Source of the DNA: Pseudomonas sp. LFM046
GTDB lineage: Bacteria; Pseudomonadota; Gammaproteobacteria; Pseudomonadales; Pseudomonadaceae
DNA: 64,000 nucleotides
Reading direction: 5' to 3'
Assembly (NCBI RefSeq): GCF_000949385.2
Contig: NZ_JYKO02000001.1
Span: 4,234,222-4,298,221, forward strand
In this document: piece after piece, positions 40,299 through 55,963 of the stretch
Position numbering within the stretch: the first letter of the stretch is position 1
Layout of the letters: the number at the start of each line of letters is the position of its first letter
Notes under the pieces: model-generated
The model's input: the letters and a program-made list of their open reading frames with translations, nothing else
Database searches by the model: none
What the model was told of the DNA's origin: nothing
Made by a program: the position numbers and the translations under genes

Positions 40299-42923
40299 TT
40301 AGAGGCCCTGCTCGACGAACGGTGCTGCAAGGGCCAGGGCCTGCTCCAGGGCCGCAGCGTCGGTACCACCGCCACGGGCCATGTCAGGGCGGCCACCGCC
40401 CTTGCCGCCGACCGCCGCCGCGGCCTGCTTCATCAAATCGCCGGCTTTGAGTTGGCCGGTCAGGTCCTGGGTGACGCCGGCGACCAGTGTCACCTTGCCC
40501 TCCAGCGCACCGCCGAGCAGGATCACTGCGCGGCCGAGCTTGTTCTTCAGTTGGTCGACCAGCGCCAGCAGCGCGTCGCCATCCAGTCCGTCCAGACGCG
40601 CAGCCAGGACCTTCACGCCTTTCACCTCGATGGCGGACGCGGCAAGGTCGTCACCAGCGGCACTTGCCGCCTTGGCCTTGAGCTGCTCCAGCTCCTTCTC
40701 GAGCTGGCGATTGCGGTCCAGCAGCGCGGACAGTTTGTCCAGCAGGTTGTCGCGGCTGCCTTTCACCAGCACCGCGGCTTCCTTGAGTTGTTCTTCGGCG
40801 CCGTTCAGATAGGCCAGCGCGGCCGAACCGGTCACCGCCTCGATACGACGCACGCCGGCGGCCACGCCACCTTCGCTGACGATCTTGAACAGGCCGATGT
40901 CACCGGTGCGGGAGACGTGAGTACCGCCGCAGAGTTCGACGGAGAAGCCGCCGCCCATGGTCAGCACGCGCACCTTCTCACCGTACTTCTCGCCGAACAG
41001 CGCCGTGGCGCCCTTGGCCTTGGCGGTATCGATGTCGGTCTCTTCGGTCTCGACTTCGCTGTTCTTGCGGATTTCGGCGTTGACGATGTCTTCCAGGGCC
41101 TTCAGCTGCTCGGGCTTGATGGACTCGAAGTGGCTGAAGTCGAAGCGCAGGCGCTGGCTGTCCACCAGGGAGCCTTTCTGTTGTACGTGGTCGCCCAGCA
41201 CCTGGCGCAGGGCCGCGTGCAGCAGGTGGGTGGCCGAGTGGTTCAGGGCGGTGGCCTGACGTACGGTGGCGTCGATCTGAGCGGTCACGCTGGCACCCAC
41301 ACGCAGGCTGCCGTGATCGACCACGCCATGGTGCAGGAAGGCGCCACCGGCCTTGGTGGTGTCACGCACGTCGAAACGCACGCCCTGGGCAGCGATGAAG
41401 CCGCAGTCGCCGATCTGACCGCCGGATTCGGCATAGAACGGAGTGCTGTCCAGGACCAGGACGCCCTCCTCGCCTTCGCCCAGTTGCTCGACGGCCTGGC
41501 CGTCCTTGAACAGGGCAATCACCTTGCCTTCGCCGGAGGTGCAGACGTAGCCGGTGAAGTCAGTGTCGGCATCCACCTTGACCAAGGCGTTGTAGTCCAT
41601 GCCGAAGGAGCTGGAAGCACGGGCGCGCTCGCGCTGGGCCTCCATCTCGCGCTCAAAGCCGGCTTCGTCGATGGTGAAGCCGCGCTCACGGGCGATGTCG
41701 CCGGTCAGGTCGACAGGGAAACCGTAGGTGTCATACAGCTTGAACAGGGTTTCGCCCGGAATCATCTTGCCCTTCAGGCCCACCAGATCCTGCTCGAGGA
41801 TCTTCAGGCCCTGCTCCAGGGTCTTGGCGAACTGCTCTTCCTCGGTCTTCAGAATACGCTCGATGTGCGCCTGCTGCTGCTTGAGCTCCGGATAGGCTTC
41901 GCCCATCTCGGCGACCAGGGCGGCGACGATCTTGTGGAAGAAGCTGCCCGTGGCGCCCAGCTTGTTACCGTGGCGGCAGGCACGACGGATGATGCGGCGC
42001 AGCACATAGCCACGACCTTCGTTGGACGGCAGCACGCCGTCAGCGATGAGGAAGCTGCAGGAGCGGATGTGGTCAGCCACCACCTTCAGCGACGGGGCGT
42101 CGTCATTGGCACAGCCAATGGCCTCGGCCGCGGCCTTCAGCAGATTCTGGAACAGATCGATCTCGTAGTTGGAGTGCACGTGCTGCAGCACGGCGCTGAT
42201 ACGCTCCAGGCCCATGCCGGTGTCCACGCTGGGCGCCGGCAGCGGGTGCATCACGCCGTCCGCAGTGCGGTTGAACTGCATGAACACGTTGTTCCAGATC
42301 TCGATGTAGCGGTCGCCGTCCTCTTCCGGGGAACCGGGCGGGCCACCCCAGATGTCCGGGCCGTGGTCGAAGAAGATCTCGGTGCAGGGACCGCACGGGC
42401 CGGTATCGCCCATCGCCCAGAAGTTGTCGGAAGCGTACGGGGCGCCCTTGTTATCGCCGATGCGCACCATGCGCTCTTCCGGCACGCCCACTTCCTTGGT
42501 CCAGATGTCGTAGGCCTCGTCATCGCTGGCATAGACGGTGACCCACAGCTTTTCCTTCGGCAGTTTCAGCCACTTGTCGCCGGTGAGGAATTCCCAGGCG
42601 TAATGGATGGCGTCGCGCTTGAAGTAATCGCCAAAGCTGAAGTTACCCAGCATTTCGAAGAAGGTGTGGTGACGCGCGGTGTAGCCGACGTTTTCCAGGT
42701 CGTTGTGCTTGCCGCCCGCACGCACGCATTTCTGGCTGGTGGTGGCACGGGTGTAAGCGCGCTTTTCCAGGCCGAGGAAGCAGTCCTTGAACTGGTTCAT
42801 ACCGGCGTTGGTGAACAGCAGGGTCGGGTCGTTGCCCGGAATCAGGGAGCTGGAAGCGACACGGGTATGCCCCTTCTCTTCGAAGAAGCTCAGGAAGGCT
42901 TCACGGATTTCTGCGCTTTTCAT
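40299..42923 (-). CDS. alaS: AlaS, alanyl-tRNA synthetase
   Basis: From ATG 42923 the protein has 874 residues, the family norm. The class II catalytic core shows [17 protein letters not shown], the [26 protein letters not shown] region and [14 protein letters not shown]. The editing domain has [12 protein letters not shown] and [13 protein letters not shown], which bind Zn and clear Ser and Gly mischarges. The C-Ala domain ends with [14 protein letters not shown]. The frame from 42950 has no better ribosome-binding site. Confidence 0.96.
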   Translation of the reverse strand: MKSAEIREAFLSFFEEKGHTRVASSSLIPGNDPTLLFTNAGMNQFKDCFLGLEKRAYTRATTSQKCVRAGGKHNDLENVGYTARHHTFFEMLGNFSFGDYFKRDAIHYAWEFLTGDKWLKLPKEKLWVTVYASDDEAYDIWTKEVGVPEERMVRIGDNKGAPYASDNFWAMGDTGPCGPCTEIFFDHGPDIWGGPPGSPEEDGDRYIEIWNNVFMQFNRTADGVMHPLPAPSVDTGMGLERISAVLQHVHSNYEIDLFQNLLKAAAEAIGCANDDAPSLKVVADHIRSCSFLIADGVLPSNEGRGYVLRRIIRRACRHGNKLGATGSFFHKIVAALVAEMGEAYPELKQQQAHIERILKTEEEQFAKTLEQGLKILEQDLVGLKGKMIPGETLFKLYDTYGFPVDLTGDIARERGFTIDEAGFEREMEAQRERARASSSFGMDYNALVKVDADTDFTGYVCTSGEGKVIALFKDGQAVEQLGEGEEGVLVLDSTPFYAESGGQIGDCGFIAAQGVRFDVRDTTKAGGAFLHHGVVDHGSLRVGASVTAQIDATVRQATALNHSATHLLHAALRQVLGDHVQQKGSLVDSQRLRFDFSHFESIKPEQLKALEDIVNAEIRKNSEVETEETDIDTAKAKGATALFGEKYGEKVRVLTMGGGFSVELCGGTHVSRTGDIGLFKIVSEGGVAAGVRRIEAVTGSAALAYLNGAEEQLKEAAVLVKGSRDNLLDKLSALLDRNRQLEKELEQLKAKAASAAGDDLAASAIEVKGVKVLAARLDGLDGDALLALVDQLKNKLGRAVILLGGALEGKVTLVAGVTQDLTGQLKAGDLMKQAAAAVGGKGGGRPDMARGGGTDAAALEQALALAAPFVEQGL

Positions 42924-43188
42924 AGGTTCTTCCACGGAAACTGCGGCCACGACGGTGGGTGCTAATCGTTATCGGCGAAGGACGGCAAGCGGAAATTGGC
43001 AAGAAAGCAGCAGTTTTTCCGAGGAAATCCCGGTATTTCCCGCCTGTTCCCGACATTGCGCGCGAAACTCGCAGCCGTCTTGCGACGCGCATACGAATCA
43101 CCGGCAAAGGGCCGCATTATATCGGCCCTGCGCCAGCGGGATAGTGCCTTTGTGCGATAGAGGCAGGCTATTTGTGCGCGGCAGCGAC

Positions 43189-44193
<1,005 letters not shown>

Positions 44194-44279
44194 ACCGGGC
44201 TCCTTGGATGGGCGAAGAGCCCGATCCTAAGGCCCTGCGCCGTTCGGGTACAGGTACAGAAAGCGGGAAAATCCGGCCG

Positions 44280-45278
44280 TCAGACCTCGGCGGGTACAAC
44301 CAGGATGCCGGCACGCAGGCCGTTCTTCACCCTGGGATTGGGGAAGATGATGCGCGCGCCCTGCTCTTCCACCACCCAGCGGGTGCCGGCGATGTCTTCG
44401 GCCAGCAGGTAACCCACCGGTAGTTCGCTGAAATTCTCGATATCCGGAGCCAGGTGCAGCTGGAAGGATTCGCTGTGCTTGATGATCTCCCGGGATACCG
44501 AGAACAGCTGCAGCCCATTCAGGCTGCTGTCATCCAGTTCCGGCTCGCGGCCTTCGATCAGGCTATGCAGGCGGGCCTCCAGGCGGTCGAGGTTGACCTC
44601 CTGGTTGTTGCCAAAGGGCCGGGCCTTGCCCAGTTCCAGGGTGAAGGCTTCTGCATCCAGGCGGGAATAGGTGAAGGAGCTGAACGTGATACCGGTCTTG
44701 TTCTGCAGCAGCACGGCATCGATACCGGCTTCACGCAGGCGGGCCAGTTCCAGGCGTGAATGCTCGCGGCCTTCCACATAGGGGTAGAGGGCGAACTGTT
44801 CGATCTTCGAGCCACGGATCGCGGTATGCAGGTCGTAGTGCAGGCGCGCGCGATCGGGCTTGCTGAAGAATGCCGTGGCATAGCGCTCCAGTTCACCGGC
44901 GCGCATGGCCTCGAAGCCACTGGATTCGGCATGGCGACCGTTGAACAGGCGGTTGATGTCCTGCTCGACGAAGCGTTCGCCGCGGCGCATGGCCTCGGGA
45001 TTGCCGAGCAGGAAGAGAATGCGGGCCCTCGGCTTGAGTTGACCACGGGCGATCGCCTGGACCAGGCGGTCCAGCAATTCGATGGGGGCGGTCTCGTTGC
45101 CGTGGACGCCGGCCGACAGCAGCAGGTCGAGCCCGCTGTCGTCGGCGGCGGGCGGCGTGACGTCGAGCGCCCCTTCGCCCAGCCAGTGCAGGCGCACGCC
45201 CCCGGATGTCAGCTGGATCTTCTCGGTCGGCTCACGGCCGGCGAGGGTCAGTTCGAGCAGTTTTCCGAGGGCTAGCAT
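44280..45278 (-). CDS. aruE: AruE/AstE, succinylglutamate desuccinylase
   Basis: The 332-residue Zn carboxypeptidase of the AstE/AspA family removes succinate from N-succinylglutamate, the last AST step. Zn ligands are in [13 protein letters not shown] (His, Glu) and [12 protein letters not shown] (His). [23 protein letters not shown] contains the conserved Arg pair of this family, and [11 protein letters not shown] holds the catalytic Glu. It is the last gene of the aruC-to-aruE series. Confidence 0.94.
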   Translation of the reverse strand: MLALGKLLELTLAGREPTEKIQLTSGGVRLHWLGEGALDVTPPAADDSGLDLLLSAGVHGNETAPIELLDRLVQAIARGQLKPRARILFLLGNPEAMRRGERFVEQDINRLFNGRHAESSGFEAMRAGELERYATAFFSKPDRARLHYDLHTAIRGSKIEQFALYPYVEGREHSRLELARLREAGIDAVLLQNKTGITFSSFTYSRLDAEAFTLELGKARPFGNNQEVNLDRLEARLHSLIEGREPELDDSSLNGLQLFSVSREIIKHSESFQLHLAPDIENFSELPVGYLLAEDIAGTRWVVEEQGARIIFPNPRVKNGLRAGILVVPAEV

Positions 45279-45287
45279 CCTGTTACC

Positions 45288-45572
45288 TCAATGATCGTGG
45301 TCGCAGTCGGGACCATGCACATGGTCGTCGTCGGCGTCGGCCGGTTCCATTTCCAGTTGCAGGCTGACCAGGTTGGTGGCCAGCGGGCGCAGCAGCAGGT
45401 TGGCGTACTCGGTATCGCCCTCCTCCACGTCCACGCCGATCAGCAGCTGGCCGTTGCCGGCCTGCTGGATCCACACTTCCTTGCCCTGCCAGACGACGGC
45501 GAACCGGGTGCAGGAGGTTTCGAGCTGGGTGCCGTCGGTATCTTCGAGGATGAGTTGCAGGGCGTCGGACAT
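45288..45572 (-). CDS. Small conserved protein of the aru locus with a His/Asp-rich tail
   Basis: This 94-residue protein sits between aruB and aruE, in the place of P. aeruginosa PA0900. The body (LQLILEDTDGTQLETSCTRFAVVWQGKEVWIQQ in outline, WQGKEVWIQQAG) is unremarkable. The last 19 residues are acidic and His-rich (DADDDHVHGPDCDHDH), which suggests metal binding. It has no signal peptide. Given that AruE next to it is a Zn enzyme, a metal-handling role is tempting but unproven. It is likely cotranscribed, with gaps of only about 10 bases on each side. Confidence 0.8.
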   Translation of the reverse strand: MSDALQLILEDTDGTQLETSCTRFAVVWQGKEVWIQQAGNGQLLIGVDVEEGDTEYANLLLRPLATNLVSLQLEMEPADADDDHVHGPDCDHDH

Positions 45573-45582
45573 TTGATGACTC

Positions 45583-48389
<2,807 letters not shown>

Positions 48390-49412
48390 TTATACGGACT
48401 CCTTGGCCGACAGCGGCACGGCGCGCACGGAGGCGCCGGCGGAGAGTTTCAGGCGTTTGGCCGTCAGCGCGTCCACCACCAGGGTGCCAGCCGCCAGGCG
48501 GGCCGGCGCGGCGGTGATGCGGCAGTCTTCGCGCTTGCGGTTGTGGATCAGGAACGGCGTAGCGTCGTCACCCGGGGTGCCGACCGCCAAAACCAGGGTC
48601 TGGCTGTCGCGCACGGCGCGGATCTTCGACGTCTCGCATTCGATGGCCGGGCCGGCGTCGAAAATGTCGACATAACCCTGGTAGCTGAAGCCTTCACCCT
48701 TGAGCATGGCCAGCGCCGGCTCGGTATCGGGGTGGACGCGCCCGATGGTGTTGCGGGCGGCCTCCGACAGGAAGCAGGTGTACAGCGGGAACTTGGGCAT
48801 CAGTTCGGCGATGAACGCCTTGTTGCCGACGCCGGTGAGGTAGTCCGCACGGGAGAATTCCATCTTGAAGAAATGCCGGCCGAGGCTTTCCCAGAAGGGG
48901 GATACGCCGTCCTTGTCGGACATGCCGCGCATTTCGGCGATCACCTTGTCACCGAAGAGTTCGGGGAACTCGGCGATGAACAGGAAACGCGCCTTGGACA
49001 GCAGCCGGCCGTTCAGGCCGCTGCGATGGCCGGAATGGAGGAACAGCGAGCAGAGCTCGGAGTTGCCAGTCAGGTCGTTCGCCAGGAACAGCGTGGGGAT
49101 CTGGCGGTGGATGTGCAGCTCCTGGGAGGCGCTGACGGTCAGGCCGACCCGGTAGTTGTACCAGGGCTCACGCAGACCCACGGCGCCGGCTACGGCAGAA
49201 ATGCCGACGACGGAGCCATCGTCATCCTCAAGGACGAACAGGTAGTCCGCGTCGGCGCGCTCGGCCTCGCCACGGAATGCCTTCTCCGCCCAGCCCACTC
49301 GATGCGACAGACGCGCCTCGTTGGCCGGCAGCGTGGTCAGACCTGCTCCGGTGCTGCGTGCCAGGTCGATCAGGGCCGATAAATCGGCGCTGCGTACGGG
49401 ACGAACGATCAT
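48390..49412 (-). CDS. aruG: AruG, arginine/ornithine succinyltransferase beta subunit
   Basis: The 340-residue AstA-family protein begins MIVRPVRSADLSALIDLARS and carries the family blocks YLFVLEDDDGSVVGISAV, LFLANDLTGNSELCSLFLHSG in part, RARFLFIAEFPELFGDKVIAEMRG in part, and YVDIFDAGPAIEC. Pseudomonas has two homologous subunits that combine to transfer succinyl from succinyl-CoA to arginine or ornithine. By order it is beta (AruG), the alpha subunit being the gene upstream. Ribosome-binding site GGAGG precedes the start. Confidence 0.93.
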   Translation of the reverse strand: MIVRPVRSADLSALIDLARSTGAGLTTLPANEARLSHRVGWAEKAFRGEAERADADYLFVLEDDDGSVVGISAVAGAVGLREPWYNYRVGLTVSASQELHIHRQIPTLFLANDLTGNSELCSLFLHSGHRSGLNGRLLSKARFLFIAEFPELFGDKVIAEMRGMSDKDGVSPFWESLGRHFFKMEFSRADYLTGVGNKAFIAELMPKFPLYTCFLSEAARNTIGRVHPDTEPALAMLKGEGFSYQGYVDIFDAGPAIECETSKIRAVRDSQTLVLAVGTPGDDATPFLIHNRKREDCRITAAPARLAAGTLVVDALTAKRLKLSAGASVRAVPLSAKESV

Positions 49413-49520
49413 GGATCCTCCGGATCAGTTGCGTGCGGCAGTCGGCGCGCCTCGCTGGAGAGGCCGCCACCTTTGCCGCTGGAACTTGCCGCTTGAAGCC
49501 TGCAGCTTGTGGCTTGTGTT

Positions 49521-50537
49521 TTAAACCGCGACCAGGCGGACGCTGGCGCCTTCGCCGACACCCAGGGCTTCGGCGGCTTCTTCACTCAGTACCACGGGCT
49601 TGCCGGGCACCCAGTCGAGTTCGGCGACGATGGCACGGAAATCCTGCAGTTGGCCGTTGCACACCAGGTACTGCCGACCGCCCTTGCCCTGCTCGCCCAC
49701 TTTCACCGGCACCATGCGGCTCTGGGCAATGGAGCGGATGCTCGAAGTCCGGGCGTGGAGGGTCGGGCCGCCATCGAAGATGTCGATGTAGTTGTCGGTT
49801 TCGAAGCCTTCGCGCATCAGGATGTCGAAGGTGATCTGCGCCCGTGGGTGCACCTGCCCCATGGATTCCTGGGCCTCGTCCGGCAGCAGCGGCACGTAGA
49901 TCGGGTAGTGCGGCATCAGCTCGGCGAGGAAGGTGCGGCTCTTCAGGCCGGACAGGCGCTCGGCCTCGGTGTAGTTGAGGTCGAAGAAGTTGCGACCCAC
50001 AGCGTCCCAGAACGGGGACTCGCCCTGCTCGTCGCTGTAGCCCACGATCTCCACCACCACCGCATCGGCGAAACGCTCCGGGTGGCTGGCCATGAACAGC
50101 AGGCGGCCACGGGAGTTCAGCTCGGAGATCGGGGTGTTCACCAGGTCGCGCTCGACGTAAAAGCTGGTGAGCAGGCTGTTGCCGGTCAGGTCGTGGCAGA
50201 GCGACAGGACGTGGATCTTGTTGTGGATCTTCAGTTCCCGCGAGGCATGCACGAAGGTTTCGTTGCGGAAGCTGTAGAAGGGTTCGGAGAAGCCGGCGGA
50301 AGCGACGATCGCCGAGCAGCCGGCGAGGCGGCCGGTCTGGCTGTCTTCGAGGACGAAGAAGTAGCTTTCCTCACCGTTGAAACTGACTTCGGCGGAGAAC
50401 GATGCCTCGGAGGCGGCGATCTTCTCACCCAGGACCTCGGCGTCATCCGGCAACGAAGTGACACCCACGGGGCTATCCGCAGCCAGACGCTGGACTTCAG
50501 CGAGGTCGGCCATTTGCGCGGGGCGCATCACCAGCAT
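49521..50537 (-). CDS. aruF: AruF, arginine/ornithine succinyltransferase alpha subunit
   Basis: The 338-residue AstA-family protein is a paralogue of the next gene: MLVMRPAQMADLAEVQRLAAD, YFFVLEDSQTGRLAGCSAIV, LCHDLTGNSLLTSFYV and YIDIFDGGPTLHA align with AruG blocks. Together they catalyse the first AST step. The gap to aruG is about 108 bases, wider than between the later genes. Ribosome-binding site AAGGAG precedes the start. Confidence 0.93.
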   Translation of the reverse strand: MLVMRPAQMADLAEVQRLAADSPVGVTSLPDDAEVLGEKIAASEASFSAEVSFNGEESYFFVLEDSQTGRLAGCSAIVASAGFSEPFYSFRNETFVHASRELKIHNKIHVLSLCHDLTGNSLLTSFYVERDLVNTPISELNSRGRLLFMASHPERFADAVVVEIVGYSDEQGESPFWDAVGRNFFDLNYTEAERLSGLKSRTFLAELMPHYPIYVPLLPDEAQESMGQVHPRAQITFDILMREGFETDNYIDIFDGGPTLHARTSSIRSIAQSRMVPVKVGEQGKGGRQYLVCNGQLQDFRAIVAELDWVPGKPVVLSEEAAEALGVGEGASVRLVAV

Positions 50538-50650
50538 TGGGGGTCACTCCTTTTCTTGTTAAAGGCTCCAGACGGTCAACTCGAACCGTCCGGAGAAAGC
50601 AGGGCCCCTATGGCCCACGCTCACGCATGAATCTGTTCCGTCCCTGGGTT

Positions 50651-50680
50651 GTACGCGCAGCGCGTCCCTGCGCTGCGTAC
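50651..50680. repeat. Hairpin between aruC and aruF
   Basis: GTACGCGCAGCG and CGCTGCGTAC form a 10-pair stem with a 2-base bulge around CGTCCCTG, about 10 bases past the aruC stop. Without a T-run it may give partial termination or stabilise the aruC transcript end. Confidence 0.45.
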
Positions 50681-50690
50681 AGCAGTCGCG

Positions 50691-52041
<1,351 letters not shown>

Positions 52042-52158
52042 GAAAGCGTCGGGAAGGCGCAGTTTAAACGCTGATCGCCACTGCTACGCACCGACCGGGA
52101 AATTTTCTCCACGGGGTGACTGGTGAGTATCAATCAAGGAGGGGACGGAAAATCTGTG

Positions 52159-52248
52159 GGGGCGAATTCATTCGCCAAGCAGGCCGCAGGCCTGCCCTAC
52201 CGGACCGCAGGGGGCAGCGTTGCTGCCCTTGGCGAATGAATTCGCCCC
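52159..52248. repeat. Large REP-like palindromic element, GAATTCATTCG family, copy 3
   Basis: Perfect 21-base inverted arms (52159-52179 and 52228-52248, core GCGAATTCATTCGCC) enclose two further perfect hairpins: CAGGCC-GCA-GGCCTG (52180-52194) and GGGCAGC-GTT-GCTGCCC (52212-52228). The whole can fold into a cloverleaf. It lies between argR and aruC. Confidence 0.75.
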
Positions 52249-52281
52249 TACAAGAGAATGAAGAGGGGTAAGCGAGAGGGA

Positions 52282-53268
52282 TCAGGTCCGCTCGGCCACG
52301 GGAGCCGGCTGCGAAGCCTCGAAGGGGCTGGTGCCGCGGCGCTGGTTGCGGTCTTCGCGGGGAGTGACGCCGAAGAAGTTGCGGTAGGCGCTGGAGAAGT
52401 GCGGGCCGGAGGAGAAGCCGCAGGACAGGCCGATCTGGATGATGGACTTGCTGGTCTGCATCAGCATCTGCCGCGCCTTGTTCAGACGCAGTTCCAGGTA
52501 GTACTGGCTGGGTACGCGATTGAGGTACTGCTTGAAGATGCGCTCCAGCTGGCGACGGGACACACAGACATGCTGCGCGATCTCGTCGGTGGTCAGCGGC
52601 TCTTCGATATTGGCTTCCATCAGCAGCACGGCCTGGGTCAGCTTCGGATGGCTGGAGCCGAGGCGATTCTGCAGCGGGATGCGCTGACGTTCGCCGCCTT
52701 CGCGGATGCGCTCCACCACCAATTCTTCGGATACCGCACCGGCCAGTTCAGCGCCATGGTCGCGCGCCAGCACCGCCAGCAGCAGGTCCAGCACCGCCAG
52801 CCCGCCACACGCAGTGAGGCGATCACGGTCCCAGTCGAACAGGTGGCTGGTGGCGATCACCTTGGGGAAGCGTTCGGCGAAGTCGTCCTGCCAGCGCCAG
52901 TGCACCGCCGTGCGGTAGCCGTCCAGCAAGCCGAGCTGCGCCAGCGGATACACACCGGCGGAAAGGCCGCCGACCACGCAGCCGGCACGCACCAGCTGCT
53001 TGATGGCCGCCGACAGCGCCGGGGACATCTGCGCGGGCGGCTCGTCGGCCACCAGGAACAGGCGCTGCAAGCCGTCCAGCTTGCCGGTCCAGCCCTCGCC
53101 CGGCAGGCGCCAGCCGCCCTCCGCAGCCGGTTCGGCATGCAGGAAAGACATCTCGTAAACCACTTCCGGATGGAGTCGCTGGGCTACGCGCAGGGCTTCC
53201 TCGGCAAGCGCCAGGGTCAGCGCCTTGGTACCAGGCCAGAGGAGAAAAGCGATTCGATGGGCAGTCAT
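52282..53268 (-). CDS. argR: ArgR, AraC-family arginine-responsive regulator
   Basis: From ATG 53268 the protein has 328 residues, matching P. aeruginosa ArgR. The N-terminal DJ-1/PfpI-like domain (residues 1-190, HRIAFLLWPGTKALTLALAEE, AGCVVGGLSAGVYPLAQLGLLDG in part) senses arginine. The C-terminal AraC domain has TTDEIAQHVCVSRRQLERIFK and SIIQIGLSCGFSSGPHFSSAYRNFFG in part. It activates the aru and aot operons and represses arginine biosynthesis. It is the last gene of the aotJQMOP-argR series and differs from the E. coli ArgR family. Confidence 0.93.
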   Translation of the reverse strand: MTAHRIAFLLWPGTKALTLALAEEALRVAQRLHPEVVYEMSFLHAEPAAEGGWRLPGEGWTGKLDGLQRLFLVADEPPAQMSPALSAAIKQLVRAGCVVGGLSAGVYPLAQLGLLDGYRTAVHWRWQDDFAERFPKVIATSHLFDWDRDRLTACGGLAVLDLLLAVLARDHGAELAGAVSEELVVERIREGGERQRIPLQNRLGSSHPKLTQAVLLMEANIEEPLTTDEIAQHVCVSRRQLERIFKQYLNRVPSQYYLELRLNKARQMLMQTSKSIIQIGLSCGFSSGPHFSSAYRNFFGVTPREDRNQRRGTSPFEASQPAPVAERT

Positions 53269-53363
53269 GGCAGGCAGCTTAGCAGACCCCGGCAAAAGGA
53301 AAGGAAAGAGGTGAAGACTGGCTTCGAAGCAGCGCGGCGGCCCTGGGGCCGCCGCGCTGGACA

Positions 53364-54128
53364 TCACTTCAGGCTGCCAGAGAGGAACTGCTTGAGGCGG
53401 TCGGACTGCGGATTGGCCAGCACGTCTTTCGGGCAACCACGCTCTTCCACCAGGCCTTTGTGCAGGAACACCAACTGGTTGGACACCTCGCGGGCGAAGC
53501 CCATTTCGTGGGTGACCACCACCATGGTACGGCCTTCCACCGCCAGATCCTTCATTACTTTGAGCACTTCACCCACCAGCTCCGGGTCCAGGGCGGAAGT
53601 GGGTTCGTCGAACAGCATCACCTCCGGTTCCATGGCCAGGGCACGGGCGATGGCCACGCGCTGCTGCTCGCCGCCGGACATGTGCGCCGGATAGGCGTCC
53701 TTGCGATGGGCCACGCCCACCTTGGCCAGGTAATGCTCGGCCTTTTCGATGGCTTCCTTCTTCGGCACGCCGAGGACATGCACCGGCGCTTCGATCACGT
53801 TCTCCAGGGCGCTCATGTGCGACCACAGGTTGAAGTGTTGGAACACCATGGCCAGACGCGAGCGCATGCGCTGCAGCTGCTTGGGATCGGCCGCTTTGAG
53901 GCCGCCGTCCTTGTTGGCCACCAGCTTCAGTTCCTCGCCATTGAGGAGGATCTTGCCGCCGTGGGGCTGCTCCAGCATGTTGATGCAGCGCAGGAAGGTA
54001 CTTTTGCCCGAGCCGCTCGAGCCGATGATGCTGATGACGTCGCCAGCCTTGGCCGCCAGGGACACGCCCTTGAGCACTTCGTGGCTGCCATAGCGCTTGT
54101 GCAGATCTTGGACTTCCAGTTTGTACAT
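53364..54128 (-). CDS. aotP: AotP, arginine/ornithine ABC transporter ATPase
   Basis: The 254-residue ABC ATPase of the HisP type has Walker [10 protein letters not shown] near 37-45, the Q-loop in [12 protein letters not shown], the signature [17 protein letters not shown], Walker [16 protein letters not shown] and the H-loop [14 protein letters not shown]. It powers import with AotQ and AotM. The HisP-specific loop [25 protein letters not shown] lies around residue 60-85. Confidence 0.94.
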   Translation of the reverse strand: MYKLEVQDLHKRYGSHEVLKGVSLAAKAGDVISIIGSSGSGKSTFLRCINMLEQPHGGKILLNGEELKLVANKDGGLKAADPKQLQRMRSRLAMVFQHFNLWSHMSALENVIEAPVHVLGVPKKEAIEKAEHYLAKVGVAHRKDAYPAHMSGGEQQRVAIARALAMEPEVMLFDEPTSALDPELVGEVLKVMKDLAVEGRTMVVVTHEMGFAREVSNQLVFLHKGLVEERGCPKDVLANPQSDRLKQFLSGSLK

Positions 54129-54147
54129 GGTCTCGGTCTCGTTTGGC

Positions 54148-55260
54148 TCAGTCGCTCAGCAGGCGTCCCTGACGAATGGGTTCACGGCCGGCCACCTTGG
54201 CCAACCACAGTCCAGGTTGCGCGAAACGCATCCGCTCGCGCGCGAACAACACTCCGTCTACCGAAGCGCACACCACGGCGTGACGGTCTTCCAGCGGATC
54301 GATCACTTCGAACAGCGGGTCGCCCGCCTTCACGTTCGCCCCGGCGGGCTGCAGGAAACTCACCACACCGGCGTGGGGCGCGTAGAGATATTCGGCGCCC
54401 TCGAAGGGGGTGGCCTCACAACAGGCTTGCGGCGCGACCGGCCACTGACCGGTAATCAGCCCCTGGTCGGCGAGGAAGGCCAGGATGGCTTCGGTACGCG
54501 CCTCGGCCAGCGGCTTGTCGGTATCCGCCATGCTGCCCAGCTCGACGGTGGTCGCCATGCAGGCCAGCGGAATCGCCGCACCGGGGAAACGCTGGGCCAG
54601 GCGCAGCCAGGGCAGCGAACAGGATTCGTCGAAGGAACTGCCGCCGGAGTCTTCGGCGGTCAGCACGGCGCCCGCCTCCAGGCGCGCCGCCAGCGGACGC
54701 AGTTCGCTCCAGTGTTGCGGCATGCAGTACAGATGCACCGCGGCTTCGAAGTCGCAATGCAGGTCCAGCACCAGGTCGGCGTCGCAGGCATGCTGCAGCA
54801 ACAGGCGCTGCAGGCCGGCCAGCTCGGAACCGGCCGGCGGCAGTGCAGCGAGTGCCTCGATCATGGCTTGGCGAATCAGCGCCACATTGGCGGTGGCATC
54901 GGCCTCCAAGCGACCGTCCAGGCGATCACCCACCAGGCGGGCCAGGTCGGCGAAGTCGCGATTGAAGTTCTTGCCGCTGCCCAGCTCGAAGCGCCCCTGT
55001 TGGGTGGCCTGAATGAGCTGGCCGAGACCAACAGGGTTGGCCACCGGCACCAGTTCGATCACACCGGTCAGACGGCCCTGCCCTTCCAACTCGCGCAGGC
55101 GGCGCTTGAGCTCCACCGCCACCCGCATCCCCGGCAGCTCATCAGCGTGCAGCGAGGCCTGGATATAGGCCTTGCGCGCGCCGCTGCCGAAACGGAAGAC
55201 CGTCAGTTGGCGGCGGGTCCCCAGGCAACTCCAGGGCAGTTCATGGTCGATACGTTGCAT
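54148..55260 (-). CDS. aotO: AotO, AstE/AspA-family protein of the arginine transport operon
   Basis: This 370-residue protein belongs to the succinylglutamate desuccinylase/aspartoacylase family, with Zn ligand motifs [13 protein letters not shown] and [16 protein letters not shown]-terminal residues resemble a lipoyl/biotinyl-like hammerhead ([30 protein letters not shown] in outline, around 290-330), as in related deacylases. It sits between aotM and aotP, matching P. aeruginosa aotO, a gene reported as not needed for transport. The substrate is unknown, possibly an acylated arginine or ornithine. Confidence 0.88.
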   Translation of the reverse strand: MQRIDHELPWSCLGTRRQLTVFRFGSGARKAYIQASLHADELPGMRVAVELKRRLRELEGQGRLTGVIELVPVANPVGLGQLIQATQQGRFELGSGKNFNRDFADLARLVGDRLDGRLEADATANVALIRQAMIEALAALPPAGSELAGLQRLLLQHACDADLVLDLHCDFEAAVHLYCMPQHWSELRPLAARLEAGAVLTAEDSGGSSFDESCSLPWLRLAQRFPGAAIPLACMATTVELGSMADTDKPLAEARTEAILAFLADQGLITGQWPVAPQACCEATPFEGAEYLYAPHAGVVSFLQPAGANVKAGDPLFEVIDPLEDRHAVVCASVDGVLFARERMRFAQPGLWLAKVAGREPIRQGRLLSD

Positions 55261-55264
55261 GACA

Positions 55265-55963
55265 TCAGGCCTTGCGCGGGGCCAGGTAGGCCAGGTAACG
55301 ACGCTCGGCGGCCTTGAACAGGCGCACCAGGATGAAGGTCAGGCTCAGGTAGAACAGGCCGGCGGTGATGAAGGCCTCGAACGGCAGGTAGAACTGCGAG
55401 TTCACGGTGCGTGCCGCGCCGGTGATGTCGATCAGGGTGACGATGGACGCCAGGCTGGTGGTGTGCAGCATCATGATGACTTCGTTGCTGTACTGCGGCA
55501 GCGCACGACGCAATGCCGACGGCAGCAGGATCCGGCGGTACAGCTTGGCGCGGGACATGCCCATGGCCTTGGCCGCCTCGATCTCGCCGTGGGGCGTGGC
55601 CTTGATGCTGCCGGCGAGGATTTCCGCAGTGTAGGCGCTGGTGTTGACGGCAAAGGCCAGGCAAGCGCAGAAGGTCGCGTTGGACAGGTAGGGCCAGAAC
55701 GCGCTCTCGCGCACGGACTCGAACTGGGCCAGGCCGTAATAGATGAGGAACAGCTGCACCAGCATCGGGGTGCCGCGGATCACATAGGTGTAGAGCCAGG
55801 CCGGGAAGTTCACCCAGGGCTGCTTGGATACCCGCATCAGCGCCAGCGGCACGGCAGCCGCAAGGCCGAGTGCCAGGGAGATGGCCAGGAGCTTGAGGGT
55901 CACCAGCACGCCGCCGAAGTAGAGCGGCAGGCTCTCCCAGATCACGTTGTAGTCGAAGATCAT
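55265..55963 (-). CDS. aotM: AotM, arginine/ornithine ABC transporter permease
   Basis: The 232-residue His/Glu/Gln/Arg/opine-type permease has five membrane helices. The conserved loops include VIRGTPMLVQLFLIYYGLAQFE and the EAA motif EIEAAKAMGMSRAKLYRRILLP. It pairs with AotQ to form the channel. Its start overlaps the aotQ stop (ATGA). Confidence 0.94.
   Translation of the reverse strand: MIFDYNVIWESLPLYFGGVLVTLKLLAISLALGLAAAVPLALMRVSKQPWVNFPAWLYTYVIRGTPMLVQLFLIYYGLAQFESVRESAFWPYLSNATFCACLAFAVNTSAYTAEILAGSIKATPHGEIEAAKAMGMSRAKLYRRILLPSALRRALPQYSNEVIMMLHTTSLASIVTLIDITGAARTVNSQFYLPFEAFITAGLFYLSLTFILVRLFKAAERRYLAYLAPRKA

Noticed and set aside
40452-42965. An 837-codon open frame on the plus strand
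   Set aside because: It is antisense to alaS and has the Gln/His/Gly-rich composition typical of shadow frames in high-GC DNA.
52159-52248. Inverted repeats as ends of an insertion sequence
   Set aside because: Only about 50 bases lie between the arms, with no transposase frame; the element is REP-like.
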